In this document: piece after piece, positions 1 to 8,041 of the stretch
Layout of the letters: each line of letters starts with the position of its first letter
Position numbering within the stretch: position 1 is the stretch's first letter
Assembly: GCF_009649075.1 (NCBI RefSeq)
Contig: NZ_CP045737.1
Coordinates: 620,001 to 684,000 of the forward strand
Direction of reading: 5' to 3'
DNA: 64,000 nt
Source: Aeromicrobium yanjiei
GTDB taxonomy: Bacteria; Actinomycetota; Actinomycetes; Propionibacteriales; Nocardioidaceae
The notes under the pieces: model-generated
Seen by the model: only the letters and a program-made list of their open reading frames with translations
What the model was told of the DNA's origin: nothing
Database searches by the model: none
Position numbers and translations under genes: made by a program

Positions 1-1
1 G

Positions 2-1207
2 AAGCTCACGTACGGCTGGATCATGATCTGGCTGGCCGTCGGCCTCGTGCTGTTCTCGCTGCTGCGCATCATCACGGGCGCGAACGACCTGGACTCCTCG
101 GGCACGCTGCGCGCGACGCTCGTCGCGGCGGTGCCGATCGGCCTGGCCGGTCTCGGCGGCCTGTGGTCCGAGCGGGCCGGCGTCGTCAACATCGGCCTCG
201 AGGGCATGATGATCCTCGGCACCTTCGGTGCGGGCTACTTCGGCTACTTCTACAGCCCCTGGCAGGGCGTCCTCGGCGCGATCGCCCTGGGCGCGGTCGG
301 CGGTCTGCTGCACGCGGTCGCGACCGTGATCTTCGGCGTCGACCACATCGTGTCGGGCGTCGCGATCAACATCATCGCCCTGGGTGCGGTGCAGTACCTC
401 GCCGCGCTCGCGTTCACGGGCGTGCCCGGTGGCGGCCAGACCCAGTCGCCGACCATCCCGAGCTTGCCGTCGGTGACGCTGGACTTCCTGTCCGATCCGC
501 TCGGCGACCTCGAGCGCAAGCACTGGTTCGTGGTGTCCGACCTCGCCTCGGTCGTGCGGGCGCTCGTGACCAACCTGTCGGTGCTGACGATCATCTGCCT
601 GCTCCTGTTCGTGCTGACCTGGTACGTCCTGTGGAAGACCCCGTTCGGCCTGCGTCTGCGCTCGTGCGGCGAGAGCCCCGCGGCGGCGGAGTCCCTCGGC
701 GTCAACGTCATCCGCTACAAGTTCATCGCGGTCGTCATCTCCGGCGGGTTCGCCGGTCTGGCCGGTGGCTTCCTGGCGCTCGTGGCCTCCAGCACGTTCC
801 GTGACGGCCAGACGGGCGGACGCGGCTACATCGGCCTCGCGGCGATGATCTTCGGCAACTGGCGCCCCGGTGGACTGCTCGCCGGCGCGGGCCTGTTCGG
901 CTACACCGACACCCTGCGGCTGCGCGGCGGAGGCGAGACCATCCACGGTCTCCTGCTCCTGGTCGCGGTCGGTATCGTGCTCTACGGCATCTGGCAGTAC
1001 CGCAAGACCCGTCGCGTCTCGACGTTGATCGGTGCGTTGCTCGGCGTGGGCGTCGCGGTCTGGTACTTCGCGACGGACTCGATCCCCGAGGACCTCACCG
1101 GCATGACGCCGTACGTCACGACGCTCCTGGTGCTCGCGTTGTTCTCACAACGACTACGCATGCCGGCAGCCGACGGAAAACCATATCGACGAGGGAGTGC
1201 AGGCTAG
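2..1207 (+). CDS. Nucleoside ABC transporter permease (5' partial)
   Basis: Inner-membrane permease of a BmpA/YufQ-type nucleoside importer. The reading frame is open to the window edge (an ATG lies at 23), so the true start is probably upstream. About ten hydrophobic segments are visible, with the family signature LGGLWSERAGVVNIGLEG near the N-terminus and GGRGYIGLAAMIFGNWRPGG near residue 260, both typical of the second permease of the system. The stop TAG (1205-1207) shares its last G with the GTG start of cdd, which ties transport to nucleoside catabolism in one operon. The partner permease, ATPase and lipoprotein would lie upstream of the window. The exact nucleoside specificity cannot be read from sequence. 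Confidence 0.9.
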   Translation, partial: KLTYGWIMIWLAVGLVLFSLLRIITGANDLDSSGTLRATLVAAVPIGLAGLGGLWSERAGVVNIGLEGMMILGTFGAGYFGYFYSPWQGVLGAIALGAVGGLLHAVATVIFGVDHIVSGVAINIIALGAVQYLAALAFTGVPGGGQTQSPTIPSLPSVTLDFLSDPLGDLERKHWFVVSDLASVVRALVTNLSVLTIICLLLFVLTWYVLWKTPFGLRLRSCGESPAAAESLGVNVIRYKFIAVVISGGFAGLAGGFLALVASSTFRDGQTGGRGYIGLAAMIFGNWRPGGLLAGAGLFGYTDTLRLRGGGETIHGLLLLVAVGIVLYGIWQYRKTRRVSTLIGALLGVGVAVWYFATDSIPEDLTGMTPYVTTLLVLALFSQRLRMPAADGKPYRRGSAG

Positions 1208-1626
1208 TGGCGCTGGGAATCACCGGAGCGGACGATCCGGTCGACTGGGAGGCACTGACCCGCTACGCGACCGAGGTCATGGGGCGGGCGTACGCGCCGT
1301 ACTCCAAGTACCGGGTCGGCGCGGCCGGGCTGGTCGACGACGGCCGGGTCGTGCTCGGCTGCAACGTCGAGAACGCCGCGTACGGCGTCGCGCTGTGCGC
1401 CGAGTGCGGCATGGTCTCGGCCCTGCACTCGACCGGCGGCGGACGTCTGCGCGCGGTCGCGTGCGTCGACGCGGCAGGGGCGGCCATCATGCCGTGCGGG
1501 CGCTGCCGGCAGCTGCTGTGGGAGAACGGCGGTCCCACGATGCAGCTCATGACGCCCAAGGGCGTCCGGACCATGGCCGAGGTGCTGCCCGACGCGTTCG
1601 GCGCGGACGACCTGGGGATCCAGTGA
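1207..1626 (+). CDS. cdd: Cytidine deaminase
   Basis: Hydrolytic deaminase converting cytidine or deoxycytidine to uridine or deoxyuridine in the cytoplasm. At 139 aa it has the length of the small tetrameric class. The zinc site is clear: CNVENAAYG, then the catalytic Glu in CAECG, then PCGRCRQ supplying two more cysteines. The GTG start overlaps the permease stop by one base and the stop TGA overlaps the GTG of the next gene (GTGA), so it is translationally coupled on both sides. Its product feeds the phosphorolysis step of deoA two genes on. Confidence 0.95.
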   Translation: MALGITGADDPVDWEALTRYATEVMGRAYAPYSKYRVGAAGLVDDGRVVLGCNVENAAYGVALCAECGMVSALHSTGGGRLRAVACVDAAGAAIMPCGRCRQLLWENGGPTMQLMTPKGVRTMAEVLPDAFGADDLGIQ

Positions 1627-2810
1627 CCGCCGGAGCCGTCCAGGTCGACCTCGGCTCGCCGGACTTCGTCCGCGATCCCTACCCGGTCCTGGCGTCGCTG
1701 CGCCAGGAGGGCCCCGTGCTCTGGCACGAGCCGATGGGCGCGTGGCTCGCGACGACCCACGACGCGGTGAGCCAGGTGCTGCGCAACCGGGCGTTCGGGC
1801 GGCTGTGGACCGACTGGGAGCCCACGTCGGAGATGGAGCCGTTCAACGCCCTCCACCGCAACCAGATGATGGAGAACGAGCCCCCGACGCACACCCGTCT
1901 GCGGCGGCTCGTCGCGGCGGCTTTCGGCCGCGGTCACGTCGAGCGGATGCGTCCGCGCGTCGAGGACCTCGCCCGGAGCATGGTCGCCGAGCTCGGCGAG
2001 AGCTTCGACGTCCTCGGCGACTACGCCGAGCCCATGCCCGTCTACGTGATCGCCGACATGCTGGGCGTCCCGCGCGAGGACCACGCCCGCCTGCGCGACT
2101 GGTCCCAGGCGATCGTGCACATGTACGAGCCCCACGTCGACGAGGCGACCAAGCAGGCCGCGATCGAGGCCAGCACGGCGTTCTCGGACTACGTCCGCGA
2201 GGTCGTCGAGCAGCGTCGCAGCGCCCCCGGCGAGGACCTCATCACCGACCTGATCGAGGCCCGCGACGAGGGCACCAAGCTCAGCGACGACGAGCTCGTC
2301 GCGTCCGTCGTCCTGCTGCTCAACGCGGGCCACGAGGCGTCCGTCAACGTCTTCGGCAACGGCTTCCACGCGCTGCTGCAGCACCCCGAGCAGATGGCCC
2401 GCGTCGCGAGCGGCGAGGTCTCGGTCGAGACCGCCCTCGAGGAGCTCATCCGCTACGACGCCGCGCTGCAGCTCTTCGAGCGCACCGCCACCGCGGACGT
2501 CGAGGTCAGCGGCCAGCTCGTGCGGGCCGGCGACAAGATCGCCTGCCTCATGGGCTCGGCCAACCGTGACGCCGCGGTGTTCCCGGACGCCGACACGTTC
2601 GACGTGGGCCGCGACCCGAACCCGCACGTGGGCTTCGGCATGGGCCTGCACTTCTGCCTGGGCGCTCCGCTGGCGCGCCTCGAGCTGCAGATCAGCATCA
2701 GGACCCTGCTCGAGCGCTTCCCGCAGCTGCGGCTCGTCGGCGAGGCGCCGCGCCGCCCGACGTGGGTGCTGCGCGGATTCGAGCGCATCGACGTGGAGGT
2801 GGCTTCATGA
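1623..2810 (+). CDS. Cytochrome P450 inside the salvage operon
   Basis: Soluble bacterial P450, 395 aa from the GTG at 1623. The haem loop is FGMGLHFCLG with ligand Cys345, and the ExxR motif is E274-R277 (EELIR). The I-helix reads AGHEA (residues 235-239), so the usual oxygen-activating Thr is Ala, followed by Ser. It overlaps cdd by 4 bp (GTGA) and deoA by 4 bp (ATGA), so it is translationally coupled within a nucleoside salvage operon. No ferredoxin or reductase gene is adjacent. Substrate unknown; a role on a nucleoside, base or fatty acid would be speculation. Confidence 0.9.
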   Translation: MTAGAVQVDLGSPDFVRDPYPVLASLRQEGPVLWHEPMGAWLATTHDAVSQVLRNRAFGRLWTDWEPTSEMEPFNALHRNQMMENEPPTHTRLRRLVAAAFGRGHVERMRPRVEDLARSMVAELGESFDVLGDYAEPMPVYVIADMLGVPREDHARLRDWSQAIVHMYEPHVDEATKQAAIEASTAFSDYVREVVEQRRSAPGEDLITDLIEARDEGTKLSDDELVASVVLLLNAGHEASVNVFGNGFHALLQHPEQMARVASGEVSVETALEELIRYDAALQLFERTATADVEVSGQLVRAGDKIACLMGSANRDAAVFPDADTFDVGRDPNPHVGFGMGLHFCLGAPLARLELQISIRTLLERFPQLRLVGEAPRRPTWVLRGFERIDVEVAS

Positions 2811-4111
2811 GTGAGTCGTTCGACGCGGTCGAGGTGATCGCTGCCAAGCGGGACCGGCATGAGCTGACCGATCCGCAGATCGACTGGGTCGTCGACGCGT
2901 ACACCCGTGGCATCGTCGCCGACGAGCAGATGTCCGCGCTCGCGATGGCGATCCTGCTCAACGGCATGAATCGTCGCGAGATCTCCCGCTGGACGCACGC
3001 GATGATCGCGAGCGGCGAGCGCATGGACTTCTCGTCGCTGTCGTGGACGACGTCCGACAAGCACTCGACCGGGGGCGTGGGCGACAAGATCACGCTGCCG
3101 CTGGCCCCGCTCGTCGCGGCCTGCGGCGTCGCCGTGCCGCAGCTGTCGGGTCGCGGCCTCGGCCACACGGGCGGCACGCTCGACAAGCTCGAGGCCATCC
3201 CGGGGTGGCGTGCGTCGCTCACCAACGAGGAGATGATGGCCCAGCTCGAGGACATCGGTGCGGTGATCTGCGCCGCCGGTGCGGGCCTCGCACCGGCGGA
3301 CAAGAAGCTCTACGCGCTGCGCGACGTCACGGGCACGGTCGAGGCGATCCCGCTGATCGCGAGCTCGATCATGAGCAAGAAGATCGCGGAGGGCACCGGA
3401 TCGTTGGTGCTCGACGTGAAGGCGGGCTCCGGTGCGTTCATGAAGGACGTGGACCAGGCCCGCGAGCTCGCCGAGACCATGGTCGCGCTGGGCAATGACG
3501 CCGGGGTCACGACGGTCGCGCTGCTCACCGACATGTCCACGCCGCTCGGCCTGACGGCCGGCAATGCGTGCGAGGTCGCCGAGGCGGTCGACGTCCTGGC
3601 CGGCGGCGGACCTGCCGACGTCGTCGAGCTCACGGTCGCGCTCGCTCGCGAGATGCTCGCCGCAGCGGGCAAGGACGACCGCGATCCGGCTGACGTGCTG
3701 GCCTCGGGCGCCGCGATGGACGTCTGGAAGCGCATGATCCGCGCGCAGGGCGGCGACCCCGACGCGCCGCTGCCGGTCGCGAAGGAGACGCACGTCGTCA
3801 CCGCGCCGACGTCCGGGACGCTGACCCGTCTCGACGCGATGGGCGTGGGAGTCGCCGCGTGGCGTCTCGGCGCCGGTCGATCGCGTCCCGGCGAGCAGGT
3901 CCAGGCCGCCGCCGGCGTCGTGATGCACGCCAAGCCGGGTGACGCCGTCACCGCGGGCCAGCCGCTGCTGACGCTGCACACCGACACGCCCGAACGGTTC
4001 GATCGAGCGGTGGCTGCGCTCGACGGGGTGTATGACATAGGTGACGGGTTGTATGGCGCAGGTACGGAGGGCGGCAAGGCGTCTGCCGTGGTCATCGACC
4101 GGATCGGATAG
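2807..4111 (+). CDS. deoA: Thymidine/pyrimidine-nucleoside phosphorylase
   Basis: Cleaves thymidine or deoxyuridine (some homologues also uridine) with phosphate to the base and (deoxy)ribose-1-phosphate. The 434-aa length is normal. Family signatures seen: KHSTGGVGDKITLPLAPL (phosphate binding, near residue 85), SGRGLGHTGGTLDKLE (near 125), and the C-terminal pyrimidine-phosphorylase domain with GxxVxxG-type repeats. The ATG at 2807 overlaps the P450 stop (ATGA), preferred over an in-frame upstream start at 2762 that would run far into the P450 gene. Acts downstream of Cdd; its sugar phosphate can go through a phosphomutase to DeoC, encoded at 16492. Confidence 0.95.
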   Translation: MSESFDAVEVIAAKRDRHELTDPQIDWVVDAYTRGIVADEQMSALAMAILLNGMNRREISRWTHAMIASGERMDFSSLSWTTSDKHSTGGVGDKITLPLAPLVAACGVAVPQLSGRGLGHTGGTLDKLEAIPGWRASLTNEEMMAQLEDIGAVICAAGAGLAPADKKLYALRDVTGTVEAIPLIASSIMSKKIAEGTGSLVLDVKAGSGAFMKDVDQARELAETMVALGNDAGVTTVALLTDMSTPLGLTAGNACEVAEAVDVLAGGGPADVVELTVALAREMLAAAGKDDRDPADVLASGAAMDVWKRMIRAQGGDPDAPLPVAKETHVVTAPTSGTLTRLDAMGVGVAAWRLGAGRSRPGEQVQAAAGVVMHAKPGDAVTAGQPLLTLHTDTPERFDRAVAALDGVYDIGDGLYGAGTEGGKASAVVIDRIG

Positions 4112-4120
4112 GTTCGCACG

Positions 4121-4576
4121 ATGCGCATGTTGAACAACAGCAAAGAGATCGCGGCTGCGGCCGGCCAGGAGCTCGGCGTCAGTGAGTGGGTCCCCATCAC
4201 GCAGGACCGGATCGACATGTTCGCCGATGCGACGGGTGACCGGCAGTGGATCCACGTGGATCCCGAGCGTGCGGCCGACGGGCCGTTCGGCGCGACGGTC
4301 GCCCACGGCTATCTCACGTTGTCGATGCTGCCGTTCCTCGGCGCGCAGGTCTTCGCGTTCGCGGGGGACGTCGCGCGGGTCAACTACGGCCTCAACAAGG
4401 TGCGCTTCGTGTCGCCCGTGACGGTCGGCTCGAAGGTGCGCGACCGCGTCGAGCTGCTGAGCGTCGAGGACATCGACAAGGGACAGCGCGCGACGCTGCA
4501 GCACACCGTCGAGATCAAGGGCAGCGAGAAGCCGGCGTGCGTCGCGGAGGTCGTCACGCTGCTGATGGCCTCATGA
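4121..4576 (+). CDS. MaoC-family (R)-hydratase / dehydratase
   Basis: Single hot-dog domain of 151 aa. The hydratase-2 signature is present: DATGDRQWIHVDPERA followed by PFGATVAHGYLTLS, which carries the catalytic Asp and His of (R)-specific enoyl-CoA hydratases. It starts only 9 nt after deoA, yet TAGGTT sits 6 nt before its ATG, so an own leaderless transcript is possible. A role in enoyl-CoA hydration is expected from the family; why it sits between deoA and adenosine deaminase is not clear. Substrate chain length cannot be inferred. Confidence 0.88.
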   Translation: MRMLNNSKEIAAAAGQELGVSEWVPITQDRIDMFADATGDRQWIHVDPERAADGPFGATVAHGYLTLSMLPFLGAQVFAFAGDVARVNYGLNKVRFVSPVTVGSKVRDRVELLSVEDIDKGQRATLQHTVEIKGSEKPACVAEVVTLLMAS

Positions 4577-4588
4577 CACGATGAGCCT

Positions 4589-5671
4589 GTGAGAGCAACT
4601 TTCCAACAGATCGCCAAGGCCCCCAAGGTCGCACTGCACGAGCACCTCGACGGCGGCGTGCGGCCCGCGACCATCGTCGACATCGCCACCGAGATCGGGC
4701 ACGACCTCCCGGCCGACGGACCCGTGGCCCTCGGCACGTGGTTCGAGGAGGCCTCGAGCTCTGGCTCGCTCCCGCGCTACCTGGAGACGTTCGTCCACAC
4801 GGTCGCGGTGATGCAGCGGCCCGAGGACCTGGCCCGCGTGGCCCGCGAGGCCGTCGTCGACCTCGCCACGGACGGCTGCGTCTATGCCGAGCTGCGCTGG
4901 GCCCCAGAGCAGCACCAGTCGGCCGGGCTGACGCTGCGCGAGGCGGTCGAGGCCGTGCAGGCCGGCATCGACGCCGGACGGGCCGAGGCCGAGCAGCTGG
5001 GCCACCCGATCGTGGTGGGCCAGCTGCTGACCGCGATGCGGCACGCCAAGCGCGGTCTGGAGATCGCCGAGATCGCGGTCGAGTACCGTCGCCGCGGCGT
5101 CGCGGGCTTCGACATCGCGGGCGCCGAGGACGGCTTCCCGCCGATCCTGCACCTCGAGGCGTTCGAGTTCCTGCGCCGCGAGAACGCCCACTTCACGATC
5201 CACGCGGGGGAGGCGTTCGGGCTGCCGTCGATCTGGCAGGCGATCCAGCGCTGCGGCGCCGAGCGCCTCGGCCACGGCGTGCGGATCGTCGACGACATCG
5301 ACTGGGACGCCCCGGGCGGACCCGTGCTCGGCGACCTCGCGGCGTACATCCGCGACCGCCGCATCCCGCTCGAGATGTGCCCGTCGTCCAATCTGCAGAC
5401 CCACGCGGTGCCCGGCATGACCTCGATCGCCGACCACCCGATCGGCAAGCTCAAGGACCTGGGGTTCCGGGTCACGGTCAACTGCGACAACCGGCTCATG
5501 AGCGGTACGTCGATGTCGCGGGAGCTCGAGCTGCTCGTCGACGCGTTCGGCTACACCGTGGACGATCTGCGCTGGTTCACGATCAACGCGATGAAGAGCG
5601 CCTTCCTGCCCTTCGACCAGCGCCTGGCCCTCATCAACGACGTCATCAAGCCCGGCTACGCCGCCCTCTAG
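4589..5671 (+). CDS. add: Adenosine deaminase
   Basis: Zinc hydrolase converting adenosine or deoxyadenosine to inosine or deoxyinosine. At 360 aa it has the full TIM-barrel length. Metal ligands and active-site motifs are visible: HEHLDG near the N-terminus, HAGEAFG near residue 207, GHGVRI, PSSNLQT, and the paired aspartates in [10 protein letters not shown]. The GTG start at 4589 follows the MaoC stop by 12 nt; CACGAT lies 6 nt upstream, fitting the leaderless pattern of this genome. The inosine produced is a substrate for the purine nucleoside phosphorylase encoded at 26969-27760. Confidence 0.95.
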   Translation: MRATFQQIAKAPKVALHEHLDGGVRPATIVDIATEIGHDLPADGPVALGTWFEEASSSGSLPRYLETFVHTVAVMQRPEDLARVAREAVVDLATDGCVYAELRWAPEQHQSAGLTLREAVEAVQAGIDAGRAEAEQLGHPIVVGQLLTAMRHAKRGLEIAEIAVEYRRRGVAGFDIAGAEDGFPPILHLEAFEFLRRENAHFTIHAGEAFGLPSIWQAIQRCGAERLGHGVRIVDDIDWDAPGGPVLGDLAAYIRDRRIPLEMCPSSNLQTHAVPGMTSIADHPIGKLKDLGFRVTVNCDNRLMSGTSMSRELELLVDAFGYTVDDLRWFTINAMKSAFLPFDQRLALINDVIKPGYAAL

Positions 5672-5840
5672 CTCACGCACGGATGCCGACGAGTCACGCA
5701 CGACCGCCGACGAGTCACGCACGGACGCCGACGAGTCGCGCACGGACGCCGAGGAGTCACCTACGAATCCGTAGGTGACTCCTCGCTTGTCGTGCGCGAC
5801 TCGTCGGCGTCCGTAGGCGACTCGTCGGCCGTCGTGTGTG
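5672..5840 (+). repeat. Mirror-symmetric 21-bp repeat array with palindromic core (copy A)
   Basis: About 165 bp after add. Three to four 21-bp units of the type GACGAGTCACGCACGGAC run rightward up to a core palindrome at 5751-5784 (15-bp perfect arms GAGGAGTCACCTACG, 4-bp loop AATC). Inverted versions of the units (GCGACTCGTCGGCGTCCGT type) continue on the far side to about 5838. The whole array can therefore fold into one long hairpin. A second copy is at 13136-13318. It has no plausible coding role: the unit length of 21 keeps all frames open and makes heptapeptide-repeat shadow frames. Confidence 0.9.
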
Positions 5841-5860
5841 GCCACACCTGGGACCGATGC

Positions 5861-5912
5861 GCCGACTTGTGCCTATAATCAGATAACTAATCAATCTTAA
5901 TTGCCCAGGCGA
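5861..5912 (+). promoter_or_regulatory. AT-rich promoter region of the thiolase gene
   Basis: A consensus -10 box TATAAT occupies 5874-5879, followed by the unusually AT-rich stretch AGATAACTAATCAATC and TTAATTG (5881-5902) in an otherwise very GC-rich window. No good -35 is visible at 17 bp. The AT-rich stretch downstream of the -10 would be a natural operator position, but it is not a clear palindrome. The leader to the thiolase ATG would be about 125 nt; apart from this and the repeat array, 5672-6012 holds nothing else I can identify. Confidence 0.55.
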
Positions 5913-6012
5913 GGTGAGCGTGCCCACGGAGCGGTCGCGCTCCGGCTGGGCGGCCGGTGTGGTCGGCTGATCGGCCGTTCCCTTCCGCGCCTTCGACACG
6001 AGGAGCTTCATC

Positions 6013-7161
6013 ATGCGAGACGCAGTCATCGTCGACGCCGTGCGCACCCCCATCGGGCGACGCAACGGCACCCTGAAGAACGTCCACCCGGTCGACCTGT
6101 CGGCGCACGTGCTGACCACCCTCGCGGAGCGCAACGGACTCGACCCGAGTCTCGTCGACGACGTCATCTGGGGCTGCGTGAACCAGATCGCCGACCAGTC
6201 CACGAACGTCGGCCGGCTCTCGGTGCTCGCAGCCGGCTGGCCCGAGGTCATCCCCGGTGTCACGATCGACCGGGCCTGCGGCTCGAGCCAGCAGGCTGTC
6301 CACTTCGCTGCCGGCGCGGTCATGTCCGGGATCAACGACATCGTCATCGCCGGGGGCGTCGAGTCGATGAGCCGGGTGCCGATCGGCTCGGCGCGCGCGA
6401 TGGGTGAGCCGTTCGGCCCGAAGGTCAAGAAGCGCTACGGGCGCGAGAGCTTCAACCAGGGATTGGGCGCCGAGGACATCGCCCGTCGATGGAACCTGAG
6501 CCGCCAGCGGCTCGACGAGTTCGCCGTGGAGTCGCACGAGCGCTCGATCGCCGCCCAGGCCGCAGGCGCGTTCTCCACCCAGCTCGCGACGGTCGTGGGA
6601 CCGGACGGGGAGCTCACGGCCGACGAGGGAGTCCGGCCCGGCAGCACGGTCGAGAAGCTCGGGACGCTGAAGACCCCCTTCATGGAGGACGGCGTCATCT
6701 CAGCCGGCAACAGCTCGCAGATCTCGGACGGGTCCGGTGCGCTGCTCATCACCACGAGTGAGCGGGCAGCGCAGCTCGGCTGGAAGCCGATCGCCCGCTT
6801 CCACTCCGGCTCGGTCGTGGGCGACGACCCGGTGACCATGCTGACGGCGCCCATCCCGGCGACCGCCAAGGTGCTGAAGCGCGCGGGCCTGACGATCGAC
6901 GACATCGGTGTGTTCGAGGTCAACGAGGCCTTCGCCAGCGTGCCGATCGCGTGGGAGATCGAGACAGGTGCCGATCACGCGAAGGTCAACCCGCTGGGAG
7001 GGGCGATCGGGGTCGGGCACCCGCTCGGCGCGTCCGGCGCAATCCTCATGACCCGGATGCTGAACCACATGCGCGACAACGGCCTGCGGTACGGCCTGCA
7101 GACGATGTGCGAGGCCGGCGGAATGGCCAATGCCACGATCCTCGAGCTGCTCGAGCCCTGA
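6013..7161 (+). CDS. Thiolase (acetyl-CoA C-acyltransferase)
   Basis: Thiolase-fold enzyme, 382 aa, condensing or cleaving acyl-CoAs. The nucleophile Cys89 lies in RACGSSQQA, His336 in GVGHPLGASGA, and the second Cys366 in CEAGGMANA; the 30-residue His-Cys spacing is as in known thiolases. The second-cysteine loop departs from the common CGGGxG form. The start has a good ribosome site (CGAGGAG) about 8 nt upstream. The SDR gene follows after 37 nt, so the pair likely works in one fatty-acid or steroid side-chain beta-oxidation step. Direction and chain length are not determined. Confidence 0.92.
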   Translation: MRDAVIVDAVRTPIGRRNGTLKNVHPVDLSAHVLTTLAERNGLDPSLVDDVIWGCVNQIADQSTNVGRLSVLAAGWPEVIPGVTIDRACGSSQQAVHFAAGAVMSGINDIVIAGGVESMSRVPIGSARAMGEPFGPKVKKRYGRESFNQGLGAEDIARRWNLSRQRLDEFAVESHERSIAAQAAGAFSTQLATVVGPDGELTADEGVRPGSTVEKLGTLKTPFMEDGVISAGNSSQISDGSGALLITTSERAAQLGWKPIARFHSGSVVGDDPVTMLTAPIPATAKVLKRAGLTIDDIGVFEVNEAFASVPIAWEIETGADHAKVNPLGGAIGVGHPLGASGAILMTRMLNHMRDNGLRYGLQTMCEAGGMANATILELLEP

Positions 7162-7198
7162 CCTCCACCCCCGCACCCCCTCGACCACAGGAGAACCC

Positions 7199-7966
7199 AT
7201 GAAGCTCGACTCCACAGCTGCGTTCGTCACGGGCGGCTCGTCCGGACTCGGTCTCGCCACGGTGCGCCGCTTGCGCGCCGCGGGGGCGAAGGTCACGATC
7301 GCCGACCTGAACGCTCCCTCGGACGCCGACGCCGCCGAGCTCGGCGACGGTGTCACGTACGTCCAGACCGACATCGCCGACGAGGCGTCGGTCGAGGCCG
7401 CGCTCGACGTCGCCCACGAGACGTACGGCCAGATCCGCTCGGTCGTCCACTGCGCAGGACGCGGCGGCGACCGCGTACGCATCCTGGACCGTGAGGGCAA
7501 GCCGGGCTCCCTCGACACGTTCGAGGAGGTCATCCGGGTCAACCTGGTCGGCACGTACAACGTCCTGCGGCTGGGCGCTGCCCGCATCTCCCAGGCCGAG
7601 CCGGTCGACGGCGAGCGTGGCGCGATGGTGCTGACCGCGTCGGTCGCGGCCTTCGACGGACAGATCGGCCAGACGTCGTACACGGCCGCGAAGGCTGCCG
7701 TGCACGGCATGACGCTGGTCGCCGCCCGCGATCTCGCGAGCCGGCTGATCCGCGTCAACACGATCGCCCCCGGTGTGTTCGACACGCCGATGCTGGCGCG
7801 CCTGCGCGGCGACATCCGCGAAGCGCTCGAGAAGACCGTCCCGCATCCCAGCCGCCTCGGCCAGGCCGACGACTACGCCCACATGGCGCTGAGCCTGCTC
7901 GAGAACTCCTACGTCAACGGAGAGACGATCCGGCTCGACGGCGCGATCCGCATGGCACCGCGGTGA
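7199..7966 (+). CDS. SDR-family 3-hydroxyacyl-CoA dehydrogenase-like protein
   Basis: Short-chain dehydrogenase, 255 aa, resembling type-2 3-hydroxyacyl-CoA dehydrogenases (HSD17B10-like). The cofactor motif TGGSSGLG is near residue 11, followed by the acidic residue in IADLN that favours NAD. The catalytic Tyr161 and Lys165 are in YTAAK, and the Ser is in TASVAA. The ATG at 7199 has the ribosome site ACAGGAGA upstream and is preferred to an in-frame start inside the thiolase. Cotranscription with the thiolase suggests consecutive beta-oxidation reactions, which is inference from order only. Confidence 0.88.
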   Translation: MKLDSTAAFVTGGSSGLGLATVRRLRAAGAKVTIADLNAPSDADAAELGDGVTYVQTDIADEASVEAALDVAHETYGQIRSVVHCAGRGGDRVRILDREGKPGSLDTFEEVIRVNLVGTYNVLRLGAARISQAEPVDGERGAMVLTASVAAFDGQIGQTSYTAAKAAVHGMTLVAARDLASRLIRVNTIAPGVFDTPMLARLRGDIREALEKTVPHPSRLGQADDYAHMALSLLENSYVNGETIRLDGAIRMAPR

Positions 7967-8041
7967 CGGCATGACCCCGTCGGCCCGTTCCGCCCTCGCT
8001 AGCATGAGGTCGCCGGCCGGCGACGACAGAAGGTGTGACGG

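Noticed and set aside
4571-5845. Long minus-strand open frame whose start encodes SSASVRDSSAS-type heptads
   Set aside because: It lies opposite add and its first part is the 21-bp repeat array read in frame; GC-rich antisense frames are open by codon bias. No RBS or family match.
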